Assembly (NCBI GenBank): GCA_963747105.1
Contig: CAVVEC010000001.1
Coordinates: 310,001-374,000, forward strand
Direction: 5' to 3'
Length of the DNA stretch: 64,000 nt
Source of the DNA: CAVVEC01 sp963747105
GTDB taxonomy: Bacteria; Acidobacteriota; Terriglobia; Terriglobales; Acidobacteriaceae
Shown here piece after piece: positions 36,631-45,830 of this stretch. The position numbers were made by a program, and so were the translations under genes. The notes beneath the pieces are model-generated. The model was not told where the DNA came from and ran no database searches. It saw nothing but the letters and a program-made list of their open reading frames with translations. Position 1 is the first letter of the stretch; every line of letters begins with the position of its first letter.

Positions 36631-36964
36631 GAATCCTCCTTTGGTGCAGCTCTGATTTTTCTGCGATGGAAGCCATCTTATACTGATTTCCTGTGGAAAA
36701 ATAGCGTCGCAGCCGCATTTTAAGCGGTTTTTTTCAATTCGGAACCTCAAAAGCCCACAAAAACCGGGTTTCCTGAGGTCGTGGGCATCAGGAGCTGTGA
36801 TTTCTGCTGGGTGGAAGCGCCGCAACCCTGGCCACCGAAATAGTTTCCGTTGAGGATTCAGCCGAACCGCTCGACAAGAAATGATTGCCAACGATTCCCA
36901 ACTCCAACTGGCGCCGGGGTCTTGGTTTCGAAAATATGTTTCGTACCAGGTTGGCAGTCGGCCT
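36631..36964. other. Intergenic region upstream of the HU paralogue
   Basis: About 334 bases with no gene I can support. It holds the HU leader, a minus-strand TATAAG-like -10 candidate near 36680, and sequence running to the end of the DoxX-like remnant. Confidence 0.4.
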
Positions 36965-37879
36965 TTAGTCCGTGCGTGGCGTCGCGCTGGCGAGCGCGAG
37001 AATCGCTCCGGCAAACAGCAGCGTGTCAAAAAAGTAGTTGATCCCCTCAATTTTGACGCCGGTGCTCGGGTCGGCCAGCGCCGCGATCAGGATCGGCCCG
37101 TAGATGAACACAGACCAGCAGCACAATCCAGGTCCCGAGATAAGTTGCCGCCATCCGCGTCTTCTTGTCCAGCAGAATGCATGACCCCGGCAACGAAAAG
37201 AATTGCGCCCGTCAGATAGCCAATGAGCAGGTGCGCCGGAATCCACGCAGGCATCAATTTTTCGAGCGGGACTCCGGGAACGTTCGCGGGTGCAGAGAAT
37301 TCTCAATGCCATAAAATATGGCGGCGATCGCCGAGGATCACGCGGCCCACGGTGATGAGCTTGATTCCGCCTTGCCCGCGGCCTTGCCCGCGCATCGCGT
37401 TTCCCGCAAGAATCCAGCCTCCTCCTCCGAACGACATTTCGCGGAGGGTCAATGTCCATGCAAACCTGTCTCTGGGGCTGGCGAGAGATCCCGGGATGTC
37501 CAACATCGCCACAAAACTGAAACATCGTGATTCCGAACAGCAGGCCGGACCAGCGCACCTGAATTTTGGTGGCAATGCTCAAAGATGCGGCCAGCAGCGC
37601 AAAGCCGAAGAAATACGCCCAAAACAATCGCCACGGCATATAGGAGGGCACCAGGGGCAGGACCAATTCACGCGCCGAGAGATGCAGGGCGCCGAAGACC
37701 GCCAAGGGGGCGGCGAAACACAAATTGCTCAAGGCTACGATCTTGTCGAGGCCGCGGGCCCGCGCGATATCGGTCTTCGCGGCCCATAGCGCAACCAGGA
37801 AAAGCAGGATGCCGGCGCTGCACATCGAAACCACCGTGCGAGAGATCTCAAAAAATGTGGCGAGAATGGTTGTGTGCAT
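36965..37879 (-). pseudogene. DoxX-like membrane protein with several frameshifts
   Basis: Segments of one membrane protein of about 300 residues lie in different frames. The N-terminal part is MHTTILATFFEISRTVVSMC through FQFC. The middle (VAMLDIPGSLASPRDRFAWT, GGWILAG) is in a second frame. A third has AWIPAHLLIGYLTGAILF. The C-terminus (VFIYGPILIAALADPSTGVK, YFFDTLLFAGAILALASA) is back in the first frame. At least three indels are needed. The pattern resembles DoxX-like conserved membrane proteins of acidobacteria; whether it is error or true decay is open, as more shifts are concentrated here than in any other gene. Confidence 0.7.
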
Positions 37880-38153
37880 GTGGATTTGGATGCCAAGCCT
37901 AAGCTCGTATGCTGTATCTGGGGCACGTTTTCCCGGTCAATACAGCTCCAAATTCTACAACGAAGCGTAGGTTAGGATAATTCGCCGGCGCGCTGACGGG
38001 GCTTTCCTGCCGACCACCCGGCAAAATCGTGAATAAGCTGTGCATCTAACTGCATCGGGTAACGACTGTCGAGAGCGCAATTACACCAACCACCCCCGAC
38101 TCGCGATGTATGAGTTAGCTTGGGGAGTCTGCACTCTGCTTCTGCATGTGATA

Positions 38154-38831
38154 ATGAATTTGGAGACCATCTCGGTGAGTTGTGGGATCTGCGAAACGCG
38201 CAAAGAGAAGCGCTTCTGCCCGGCGATGCATGGCCGCATCTGCCCGCAGTGCTGCGGCGAGCAGCGCGAAGTCACGCTCGATTGTCCCAGTGACTGCGTT
38301 TATCTGCAGCAGGCACGGGTGCATGAAAAGCCGCGCCCGTTAGCCGATTTGGACCAAGCCGGGTTGTTTCCGCAAATCGAGATCGGCGATCAGTTTCTTT
38401 ATGAACACGAGCACCTGGCCGTAGGACTGAGTTTCGCCTTGGCCCAGTCTGCGCGAGCCGATCGCGCGATCAACGACGCCGACCTCATGGCTGCGCTCAC
38501 CTCGCTGGCCAGGACTCAAGAAACTCTCGTGAACTCCGGACTGCACTGTGAAATTCCCATTGCCAGCATGAGCCAGCAGGCCGTTGTGGCCGAACTGCAG
38601 AAAATGTTGAAGGAATATCGCGAAGCAGAACAGAAACAGTTGGGGTATTCCCGGCTTCGCCATGCGGACGTACTCCGGGCGCTAGTCTTTCTGGTTCGCT
38701 TGGGGCACGTACACACTTCGGGACGGCCAAAGTCACGAGCCTTCCTGGACTTCGTTTGCGCGCAGTTTCCCGAAAAACAGTCCGCGATCGTCACACCGGA
38801 AGAAGCGGGCAGCCGGATCATTACCCCTTAA
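38154..38831 (+). CDS. Cysteine-rich zinc-binding protein of unknown function
   Basis: 225 residues from ATG 38154. The N-terminus has a dense cysteine cluster: C10, C13, C22, C30, C33, C34, C44 and C48 (CGICETRKEKRFC, RICPQCCGEQREV, CPSDCVYL), probably one or two zinc sites. The remainder is helical with acidic and hydrophobic heptads and no recognised domain. A frame open from 38040 precedes it, but MNLETISVSC is the most natural start. I do not know the family. Confidence 0.75.
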   Translation: MNLETISVSCGICETRKEKRFCPAMHGRICPQCCGEQREVTLDCPSDCVYLQQARVHEKPRPLADLDQAGLFPQIEIGDQFLYEHEHLAVGLSFALAQSARADRAINDADLMAALTSLARTQETLVNSGLHCEIPIASMSQQAVVAELQKMLKEYREAEQKQLGYSRLRHADVLRALVFLVRLGHVHTSGRPKSRAFLDFVCAQFPEKQSAIVTPEEAGSRIITP

Positions 38832-38846
38832 GCTTCAGGAAGAACC

Positions 38847-38940
38847 AGCCACGAATTCTTACAGATTCCACGATAACAAGGTAAGGAACGAGAAAAGAAG
38901 CTTAAGATCCATCCGTGTTGATCCGTGCCAATCCGTGGCC
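38847..38940. repeat. Dispersed palindrome GCCACGAATT...AATCCGTGGCC
   Basis: The same family as 30342-30421, with the right arm ATCCGTGTTGATCCGTGCCAATCC intact and a less perfect left arm. Confidence 0.65.
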
Positions 38941-39068
38941 GGAGTTTTCGTTCGTTGGATCGCCATCCGCCGACAGCCAGCCGCCATTCGCCGAAAAGCT
39001 CACGACGCGCCGGGAGTCTGCTACTAGTCTTGCCTCAGAACGAAAACGTTCAGGCAAGGAGAAAGCCG

Positions 39069-39335
39069 ATGGCCAACAGAAAACAGCCGGATCGTTGGGA
39101 ATCGCTACTGCTGGCCGCCGCTATGGCGGTGGCAGGAACGCTTTTCCTATTTGATAAACTTGGGTCCCTCATGCGAGCAGACTTTCTATCTTTCAACAGA
39201 GTGCTGCATGCGTCCCCGCTGTTTTTGCTGGTGCTGGGAGTGAGCCTCTTGTGGGCCGACCAGGGCGCTGCCTCGGCGAAGCCAACGAACGGGGTTCATA
39301 CGAACCACGGCGCGAAAGAAAGTCGCTATGAGTGA
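39069..39335 (+). CDS. Small membrane protein, first gene of a LiaF-like operon
   Basis: 88 residues from ATG 39069 with AAGGAG upstream. Two hydrophobic segments (WESLLLAAAMAVAGTLFLFD and FLLVLGVSLLWADQ) are separated by a short polar loop, with a polar tail. It overlaps the following LiaF-like gene by 8 bases. Unknown family; the context suggests a subunit or regulator of an envelope-stress sensor. Confidence 0.75.
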   Translation: MANRKQPDRWESLLLAAAMAVAGTLFLFDKLGSLMRADFLSFNRVLHASPLFLLVLGVSLLWADQGAASAKPTNGVHTNHGAKESRYE

Positions 39336-39999
39336 AAAGGAAAATCGAATCAGTCCGGCGGTGCTCAACGGCGGCGCCCTCATCGTAGTCGGTGGGCTGT
39401 TATTGCTCGACCAGATGAACATTATTACGGTCGATTTCTGGGCGCTGATCTTCATAGCGGCTGGATTTATCAAGCTGTTCCAGTCCAGTGATAGCAGCGG
39501 GCGACTCTGGGGCGTGTTGCTGCTTACAGCCGGAGGCGCGATTGAACTCGCCGCGCTCGGCAAGGTGCGGCTGCATCTGGATCAGACTTGGCCGGTGTTT
39601 GTGATCGCTGCCGGGCTTATCCTGATTTGGCGCGCTTACCAGCGGCCCACGGAAAGCGGTGGGATTCTCTCTCCACACTTGAACCTGTTCTCAATCCTGG
39701 GAGGCGGAGAGTATCGCATTCGCGCCAAGAACTTCCGCGGCGGCGATATTGTGGCCTTCATGGGCGGCTTTGACGTTGATCTCAGAGATGCAGATATCGA
39801 AGGCGGTGAAGCATACATCAACGTGAACTGCTTGATGGGGGGTGGCGTAATCCGCGTTCCGGAAACCTGGGCTGTCTCCATGCGCGTCGCCGCCTTCATG
39901 GGAGGGCACAGCCTTAAGGCTCGCGAAGGCGCTCAACCCCAGAAGACCCTGATTGTGAGAGGTATCACAATCATGGGCGGTATTGAGGTCAGGAACTGA
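39328..39999 (+). CDS. LiaF-like membrane protein
   Basis: 223 residues. Three or four N-terminal transmembrane segments (LIVVGGLLLLDQM, FWALIFIAAGFIKLF, WGVLLLTAGGAIELAAL, WPVFVIAAGLILIW) lead to a beta-rich LiaF C-terminal domain (NLFSILGGGEYRI, GGDIVAFMGGFDVDLRDADI, AFMGGHSL, ITIMGGIEVRN). LiaF inhibits its partner sensor kinase until cell-wall stress is felt. The next two genes are a LytS-type kinase and a LytTR regulator, so this is an envelope-sensing operon. Confidence 0.85.
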   Translation: MSEKENRISPAVLNGGALIVVGGLLLLDQMNIITVDFWALIFIAAGFIKLFQSSDSSGRLWGVLLLTAGGAIELAALGKVRLHLDQTWPVFVIAAGLILIWRAYQRPTESGGILSPHLNLFSILGGGEYRIRAKNFRGGDIVAFMGGFDVDLRDADIEGGEAYINVNCLMGGGVIRVPETWAVSMRVAAFMGGHSLKAREGAQPQKTLIVRGITIMGGIEVRN

Positions 40000-40008
40000 G
40001 CCTAAGCG

Positions 40009-41073
40009 ATGCATCCCTTACTCACCCATCCGCGCCAACTCGGGCTGTACCTGCTGGCGTGGCTTCCGCTGGCCGCGATCCTGACGCACTCTCTGTCTGA
40101 CGGGCTGACTTGGACCGCGGCTGCAGCGATTACAGTGCCGCTTTGCCTGGTCTACGCGTTTGTTTGTCTCGCTGCCTGGTATCCCTGCCGGGCAACTCCA
40201 CTGGAAAAATCAGGTTTTGTGAAGTTGCTGCTGACACACCTCACGGCCGCTGCCCTGCTGGGAACGTACTGGACGTACCAGGCGAAGGAACTTGCGATCG
40301 GCTTGGCGCACTGGTCGCGTTTCGCGGGAGTGGATCAGCGCCTGACGAAATACTACGCCCTGCTTTGGATAACCGGCGTCTTGCTCTATGTGATGTCGGT
40401 AACTTTTCATTATGTGCTCCTGGCGGAGCAAGCCACCCGCGAGGCTCAAGGCCGCGCGCTCCAGGCTCGCGTGCTGGCGCGCGATGCCGAACTGAAAGCT
40501 CTGCGGGCGCAGGTGAATCCGCATTTTCTGTTCAATTGTCTTCATTCCATCAGCGCGCTGACGGCAACCGATGCCGCCAAAGCCCGCGAGATGTGCATCC
40601 TTCTCGCGGATTTCCTGCGCACCACATTGCGCCTGGGTGGCAAGGAGACGATTACTCTGGAAGAAGAACTCGCGCTGATTCGCGGCTACTTGGCGATTGA
40701 GAAAGTGCGCTTCGGCGCGCGCCTGCGTATGGAAGAAGAAGTACAAAAAGACACAACCGGATTGCTGCTTCCCCCGCTGCTGCTGCAGCCGCTGATTGAG
40801 AACGCCATCCGGCACGGCATCGCCAATCTGCCCGAAGGCGGCGTGATCCGGTTGAGCGCTCAGCGCAATAACGACGCAGTCTCTATCCTGGTGGAGAACA
40901 GCTTTGATCCGGACTCGCCTTCTTCCCTGAAAACTGGCCTGGGACTGGACAACATTCGCCAACGACTCAATACTCGATACGGTCACGAGGCGGATATTGC
41001 TGTCCTCACCGAAGGCCATACCTTCCTGGTGAAACTGCGCCTGCCGGCGCAGGCGGAAGGAGCGCGAGCATGA
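40009..41073 (+). CDS. LytS-type sensor histidine kinase
   Basis: 354 residues with about four membrane segments in the first 140, then the HisK domain LRAQVNPHFLFNCLHSISAL (phosphoacceptor His about 171). The ATPase part follows, with the N box LIENAIRHGIANLPEGG and GLGLDNIRQRLNTRYG. This is the LytS/YehU type, which pairs with LytTR regulators. It overlaps the regulator gene by four bases (ATGA). Confidence 0.93.
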   Translation: MHPLLTHPRQLGLYLLAWLPLAAILTHSLSDGLTWTAAAAITVPLCLVYAFVCLAAWYPCRATPLEKSGFVKLLLTHLTAAALLGTYWTYQAKELAIGLAHWSRFAGVDQRLTKYYALLWITGVLLYVMSVTFHYVLLAEQATREAQGRALQARVLARDAELKALRAQVNPHFLFNCLHSISALTATDAAKAREMCILLADFLRTTLRLGGKETITLEEELALIRGYLAIEKVRFGARLRMEEEVQKDTTGLLLPPLLLQPLIENAIRHGIANLPEGGVIRLSAQRNNDAVSILVENSFDPDSPSSLKTGLGLDNIRQRLNTRYGHEADIAVLTEGHTFLVKLRLPAQAEGARA

Positions 41074-41840
41074 GCGCCGAGAAGATTCGAGCCGTGATCG
41101 TAGATGATGAAGAACTCGCCCGGCAGATGCTGCGCGAATTCCTGGCGAGCCATCCGGAGATCGAGGTAGTCGCGGAGTGCGCCAATGGCTTCGAGGCGGT
41201 GAAAACGGTTACCGAGTTGAAGCCGGACCTCCTCTTCCTTGATATTCAAATGCCCAAGCTGGATGGATTCGAGGTGCTGGAACTGATCGGCACCGACCGC
41301 GCCATCGTGTTTGTAACCGCCTACGATGAGTACGCCATTCGCGCTTTTGACATCCACGCCGTCGACTACCTGCTGAAGCCCTTCAACGCAGAACGCTTCG
41401 AAACGGCGTTGCAACGGGCGAAAGAGCGGCTCGGCGGAAAACTTCCAGCCCCTACGGAACTCTCATCCAGCGCCCGGTCCCCCGCGCAATACGTGGAACG
41501 GATCGTGGTTCGGGATGGAACTCGTGTGCACATCATTCCCGTCGCCAAACTCGACTATGCCGAGGCGCAGGACGATTACGTAGCTCTGAGCACCGAAGGC
41601 AAAAAGCACCTGAAGCAGCAAACCATTTCCAGCCTGGAAAGCGTGCTCGATCCTTCCCGGTTTCTGCGCATTCACCGCTCTTACATCGTGAATCTGGAGA
41701 GGGTCACCAAGATCGAGCCCTACAGCAAAGACAATCACGTAGTCGTTCTGACCGATGGAACGCAGCTTCCGGTCAGCCGGAGCGGCTATGCGCGGCTGCG
41801 GGCGCTGTTAGATCGGAAAGCTCCGCCGGATCGTGAGTGA
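41070..41840 (+). CDS. LytTR-family response regulator
   Basis: 256 residues. The receiver domain carries the acidic pair VDDEE, the phosphorylated Asp58 in LLFLDIQMPK, Thr in VTAYDEY and Lys in LLKPFNA. The C-terminal LytTR DNA-binding domain has DGTRVHIIPVAKLDYAEAQD and FLRIHRSYIVNLERVTKIEP. It should be phosphorylated by the kinase directly upstream and regulate envelope genes, perhaps its own operon. Confidence 0.94.
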   Translation: MSAEKIRAVIVDDEELARQMLREFLASHPEIEVVAECANGFEAVKTVTELKPDLLFLDIQMPKLDGFEVLELIGTDRAIVFVTAYDEYAIRAFDIHAVDYLLKPFNAERFETALQRAKERLGGKLPAPTELSSSARSPAQYVERIVVRDGTRVHIIPVAKLDYAEAQDDYVALSTEGKKHLKQQTISSLESVLDPSRFLRIHRSYIVNLERVTKIEPYSKDNHVVVLTDGTQLPVSRSGYARLRALLDRKAPPDRE

Positions 41841-42133
41841 GAACTGCCGAAGTTATCACCTTCACAAGACTGGGGTCAGTTCGTGATTGCAATACACAGT
41901 TGAGTCGCGCCCATCTCTGGCAGAAAGCTAGGCGAATGAATAGCGGGGCTGCCAGAATCGTCGACTTCTAAGTCATTGCATCATAAGCACTGGGTTTTTA
42001 TTTGCATTACTTGAGGGACGTTACCTTTTAATGCATCTTTCCCTTGACCGGGGTTACCTAACAGCTGTAGACTTCTCGTAGATACCTGGCCCACGTGACT
42101 TGCCGCAAGGCCTCGCGTGGGATTTTGCATTTT

Positions 42134-42787
42134 ATGGTAACTGCTCCATCTGCTGCGTCGGTACCCCTGCGCACGTACGTTTACGTCGATGGTGCCAATC
42201 TCTTTAACTCTGCAAAGCGCCGATTCGGATACATGGTTCCCAATTGCGAGATTGCCAAGCTCGCAAAAGCTGTCACGGATGTTGCCCCGAATAGAACCCT
42301 GATAGCGACGTTCTATTACATAGGTGTTCCGAGGCTCGAACATGACGAAAGAAATCACAACTGGTGGCAGAGGAAACTGGCAGCCACCGGACGAACTGGT
42401 GTTAATGTAGTCAGGCGTAATCTGAAACCGCGTGAACTGAGGATCAATCTTTCCGGAGTAGTTCACCACGAAAGCACCAGCAGGAAACTCATCGAGAAGG
42501 GAATCGACCTGCGCCTAGGTTTGGATTTGGTGAAGCACACACGTCTCAACGCATTCGATTTGGCGATTATTTTTAGCCAAGATCGCGATCTGGCGGAAGC
42601 TGTCGATGATGCGTATGAAATAGCCAAGGAGCAACACCGAAGGATTGCTATTGAATGCACTTTTCCTGTCGCTGCCGAACAGCCCCAACAATCTGGAATA
42701 AGACGCACTACGAACCGCGAGTTTGACAAGGCTTTCTACGACGCTTGCATAGATCCGACCGACTATAGTGGCCAACCTCTCATCTAA
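42134..42787 (+). CDS. NYN-domain protein (putative ribonuclease)
   Basis: 217 residues from ATG 42134. The NYN/PIN-like fold shows YVYVDGANLFNSAKRRFGY (first Asp), ATFYYIGVP, the Asp of KGIDLRLGLDLVKHT and FDLAIIFSQDRDLAEAVDDA with three acidic residues. These are the metal-binding positions expected of this RNase family (LabA/DUF88). The gene and its 290-base leader are A/T-rich against the surroundings and it has no operon partner, which hints at acquisition. Possible RNA-decay or defence role; not shown. Confidence 0.8.
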   Translation: MVTAPSAASVPLRTYVYVDGANLFNSAKRRFGYMVPNCEIAKLAKAVTDVAPNRTLIATFYYIGVPRLEHDERNHNWWQRKLAATGRTGVNVVRRNLKPRELRINLSGVVHHESTSRKLIEKGIDLRLGLDLVKHTRLNAFDLAIIFSQDRDLAEAVDDAYEIAKEQHRRIAIECTFPVAAEQPQQSGIRRTTNREFDKAFYDACIDPTDYSGQPLI

Positions 42788-42866
42788 ACCCTTCTCTTCT
42801 TCGATTAGGTTCGACGGTTCTAAATTAGAACTGGTTTGTGCAGGTGATAATCCCGGAAATCGTTCT

Positions 42867-43355
42867 CTACTTTTCAATGACTTTGCGCACGGCCTGCCCT
42901 GGCGGCAGGGCATCGCGCAACTCCCGGATTGTGCGCTTGAACGCGGGATGACGTACCTCGGGAGCGATTTCCGCCAGCGGCTCCAGCACGAAGCGGCGCT
43001 CGTGCATGGCGATATGAGGGACGGTCAGGCCTTTGGTTTCGATGATCGAGTTGCCAAACAAAAGAACGTCAATATCAATGGTGCGGGGACCGTTCTTCTG
43101 CACGCGGCGCCGCCCCATTTGTTGCTCGATATCGAGAATGCCGGCCAGCAACTGCTTGGGCATTTTTTCGGTATCCAGCTTGACCGCGCAATTTAGAAAC
43201 CACGGCTGGGCAGCGAGTCCCATGGGCTCGGTTTCATAGAAAGATGAAACCGCGATGATCTCGCCGAGCGTGCGCAAGCGGTCTATGGCGTCGTTCAGAT
43301 TGGCCGCACGATCGCCGAGGTTTGACCCGAGAGAGAGAAAAACGATTTTGTGCAC
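42867..43355 (-). CDS. folK: 2-amino-4-hydroxy-6-hydroxymethyldihydropteridine pyrophosphokinase
   Basis: 162 residues from GTG 43355 (VHKIVFLSLGSNLGDRAANL), the usual N-terminus of HPPK. The metal-binding/catalytic motif GPRTIDIDVLLFG and VPHIAMHERRFVLEPLAEI are intact. FolK transfers pyrophosphate from ATP in folate synthesis. The open frame extends upstream without a plausible start, so GTG is preferred. The gene lies tail-to-tail with the NYN gene. Confidence 0.93.
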   Translation of the reverse strand: MHKIVFLSLGSNLGDRAANLNDAIDRLRTLGEIIAVSSFYETEPMGLAAQPWFLNCAVKLDTEKMPKQLLAGILDIEQQMGRRRVQKNGPRTIDIDVLLFGNSIIETKGLTVPHIAMHERRFVLEPLAEIAPEVRHPAFKRTIRELRDALPPGQAVRKVIEK

Positions 43356-43494
43356 GGCAAGTAGTGTGGAGTTTTCAGTCTCCAGTTTCCAGAGAAAACT
43401 CTTTGGGAGTATCCAGGTTGAGACTTGCGGCGCGGTTGCCCGGCACGGAAGCTGGAGAAGACCACAAGGGCACCCTTCGAAGTCTGACACGCCT

Positions 43495-43779
43495 ATGCGT
43501 GACCTCGTGTCCTTCGCGGTTAATCTTTCGGACGACAAGGTAAATCCAGTGCTTTCCATTGACGCCAAGATCGATCGTGCCCGGCGGTTGGTTCGCATGT
43601 TGGAAGAAGACACCTCTCTGCTCGCCGTGCGCGTTGCTGAGTTGACTCCGGAGCGCCAGGAGTCGGCGAAAGACTATGCGAACCAGTTGACCGCGCATGC
43701 CCGCGCGGAACTGGAGAGGCTGATTGCAGAAGGCTCTTTCTGGGATCCCAACGATCCGACTCCCCAGGCCGCTGATTAG
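43495..43779 (+). CDS. Hypothetical helical protein
   Basis: 94 residues from ATG 43495. It is predicted mainly helical (DAKIDRARRLVRMLEEDTSL, ESAKDYANQLTAHARAELER) with a short acidic/Pro tail. Convergent with lpxC. No recognised family, and a longer upstream frame overlaps folK on the other strand and is unlikely. Confidence 0.55.
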   Translation: MRDLVSFAVNLSDDKVNPVLSIDAKIDRARRLVRMLEEDTSLLAVRVAELTPERQESAKDYANQLTAHARAELERLIAEGSFWDPNDPTPQAAD

Positions 43780-43802
43780 AAAGGCTTACCGCCGGTGACG
43801 GG

Positions 43803-44846
43803 TCAGGCGGACTGTCCCACCGCAGTCTCGAGTTCCGACGAAACCGGGCTGGGCTCGTCGTCGAGGGTAGTTTCCTCCCACAGCGTGCGGTCGCGCAGCA
43901 GGCGGGAGACTAGGGCCGTATGCATGGCGTGTCCGGCGCGGTCCGCGACTACGTTGCCCAAGATCTGTTTCCCCACGAGGGCAAGGTCGCCGATCAGATC
44001 GAGAACTTTGTGACGCACGAATTCGTCGGCAAAGCGCAACGGTGGGTTTTCGACGGCATGGCGGGTGAGCACGATGCAGTTCTCGCCGGACGCCCCACGG
44101 ATCAAGCCCATGTTACGCAACGTCTGTTCGTCTTCGCGAGAACCGAAGGTGCGGGCCGGCGCAATCTCGCGCAGGTAACTGCCATTCTCCAGATCCACGC
44201 GGAATGTTTCTTTGCCGATCAATGGATGGGGAAAGTTGATGGTATAGGACACGGAGTAGGTGTTCCCCGGGTAAACTCCAATAAACTTCCCGCCTTCCCG
44301 CAATTCCAGCGCTTTGCGGATGCGAAGATAAGTACGCAGACGTCGCTGTTGGCGGATACCCGCCTTGTGAATGAGGTCTACAAAGGGCCGCGCGCTGCCA
44401 TCGAGGATGGGCAACTCCAGGTTGTCGAGCTCCACCACGGCATTGTCTATCCCGGTCCCGATGAAAGCCGAGAGGACATGCTCCGTAGTGGAAATCAGTA
44501 CGCTCTTCTTCATGAGACTGGTGGCGTAGCTGACCCGCGCCACATTCCGGCCAATGGCCTCAACTTCGAAGCCGTCCAGATCTACCCGTCGAAAGATGAT
44601 GCCGGATCCGGCCGCCGCCGGCAGGATGCGCAAATGCACGGGAGCGCCGCTGTGCAACCCGACGCCCGCGCATTCCACAGCGGCACGAATTGTGTTTTCG
44701 TGTTTCAGCCTATAGTTCCGGTAAATGTGGTTTGATGAAGAGATTACCGCCTGGGACTGAAAGTCTGGCTGTGGCAATTTAGCCACACTCCGTGGGTATT
44801 TTCCGACCTGGAGGGGAGTCTTCTCGGTTAACCATATTCTCCACAA
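43803..44846 (-). CDS. lpxC: UDP-3-O-acyl-N-acetylglucosamine deacetylase
   Basis: LpxC, the committed step of lipid A synthesis. Signatures: HENTIRAAVECAGVGLHSGA, the zinc ligand region STTEHVLSAFIGTGIDN, LDGSARPFVDLI, TFGSREDEQTLRNMGLIRGA and the second zinc set VRHKVLDLIGDLALVG plus AGHAMHTALVSRLL. Zinc His and catalytic residues appear complete. The start is unclear: no ATG exists near the expected N-terminus, and TTG 44846, GTG 44786 or CTG 44708 are the options; LKHENTIR at the last fits the family best. Presence implies a lipid A outer membrane. Confidence 0.93.
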   Translation of the reverse strand: MWRIWLTEKTPLQVGKYPRSVAKLPQPDFQSQAVISSSNHIYRNYRLKHENTIRAAVECAGVGLHSGAPVHLRILPAAAGSGIIFRRVDLDGFEVEAIGRNVARVSYATSLMKKSVLISTTEHVLSAFIGTGIDNAVVELDNLELPILDGSARPFVDLIHKAGIRQQRRLRTYLRIRKALELREGGKFIGVYPGNTYSVSYTINFPHPLIGKETFRVDLENGSYLREIAPARTFGSREDEQTLRNMGLIRGASGENCIVLTRHAVENPPLRFADEFVRHKVLDLIGDLALVGKQILGNVVADRAGHAMHTALVSRLLRDRTLWEETTLDDEPSPVSSELETAVGQSA

Positions 44847-44874
44847 TCACTTAGGGCAGGTGGAAAACGGAAGT

Positions 44875-45690
44875 TCACTTCCGGGGTTCGGGCTTGTTTG
44901 GGTCGTAAGTAACACTGGCTGCGAACATCTTATCGTTCAGCCCTTTGTTGTAGCTGACCGAGTTCAGGAACCGCTGGTTGGACATGTCTCCGTTGTAGTA
45001 GCGCGCGATATCAAAGGGAGTCATGACCCCTTGCACCAAGCGATAGTTATCATAGACTTCACTCTCCACATTGCGCTGCTTGTCAGTTGGATCGCGCCAG
45101 GAAAAAGTCCTCTTGACCGGCAGATGAGTGCTGGAGTTGATGTAAAGAGTCACGCCCTGGTTGCGAGCATTCATGATCGTGACCTGCTGCGCGTCTTTTT
45201 GCTCCGCCACAGTGGCGCCTTCGTAGAATAGGGCTACCCCTGGCTCGGAAAGCCATTTGCGCAGCACCCAATCGAGCGAATATTCACGCCTCCGGATGTA
45301 ATCGGCCACTTCTTTGGGGTCATGGGCGCGGGTGCCTTTGTAGGTGATCTCGAAACCCTGGTCGCCGCGGAAAACATACACAATATCGCGTTTCTTGGTG
45401 AGTTCGACCCGCTCCTGGTCGGGAAACTTATAAAAGCGCCAGAAAAGCACGCCAACGCCGCTCGGCTCCCCGAGATGGAAGCTGTAAGTGCGGCCTTCCT
45501 GGCTGATGTCCTGCATGTTGAGGTAAGCCTCCCCTCCCAGGGCCTGGACCATCTGATCAATGAGAGCCTTAGCCTTGCGGGCGTTTTCCTGGTCGACCGG
45601 AATGCCCTGCGCAGATGCTGGCGGGGCGGAATTGTTCGCTTGTCCGAGCGCGATCGCGGTGAACAGAATGGCGGATACAAGATACTTCAT
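44875..45690 (-). CDS. Secreted protein, outer-membrane lipoprotein-sorting-like
   Basis: 271 residues with a signal peptide (MKYLVSAILFTAIALGQA). The mature part resembles LolA-like/DUF4292-type folds: ALGGEAYLNMQDISQEGRTY, FYKFPDQERVELTKKRDIVY, LYINSSTHLPVKRTFSWRDP. Such proteins bind lipids or lipoproteins in the periplasm; the assignment is by pattern only. It is separated from lpxC by 28 bases on the same strand and may share its transcript. Confidence 0.65.
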   Translation of the reverse strand: MKYLVSAILFTAIALGQANNSAPPASAQGIPVDQENARKAKALIDQMVQALGGEAYLNMQDISQEGRTYSFHLGEPSGVGVLFWRFYKFPDQERVELTKKRDIVYVFRGDQGFEITYKGTRAHDPKEVADYIRRREYSLDWVLRKWLSEPGVALFYEGATVAEQKDAQQVTIMNARNQGVTLYINSSTHLPVKRTFSWRDPTDKQRNVESEVYDNYRLVQGVMTPFDIARYYNGDMSNQRFLNSVSYNKGLNDKMFAASVTYDPNKPEPRK

Positions 45691-45830
45691 GCTTCCAATG
45701 GTTAGACGCTACGAGACCAATTGTAGCTGCCCGCACGCGGCGGAGATAGCGCCCGGCCGCATGTTTCCCCCTACCCGCACCCAGCAGCTTGTATAGGGGT
45801 AGGTGTCCTACCGTCAGCGAATCTTCGCTT

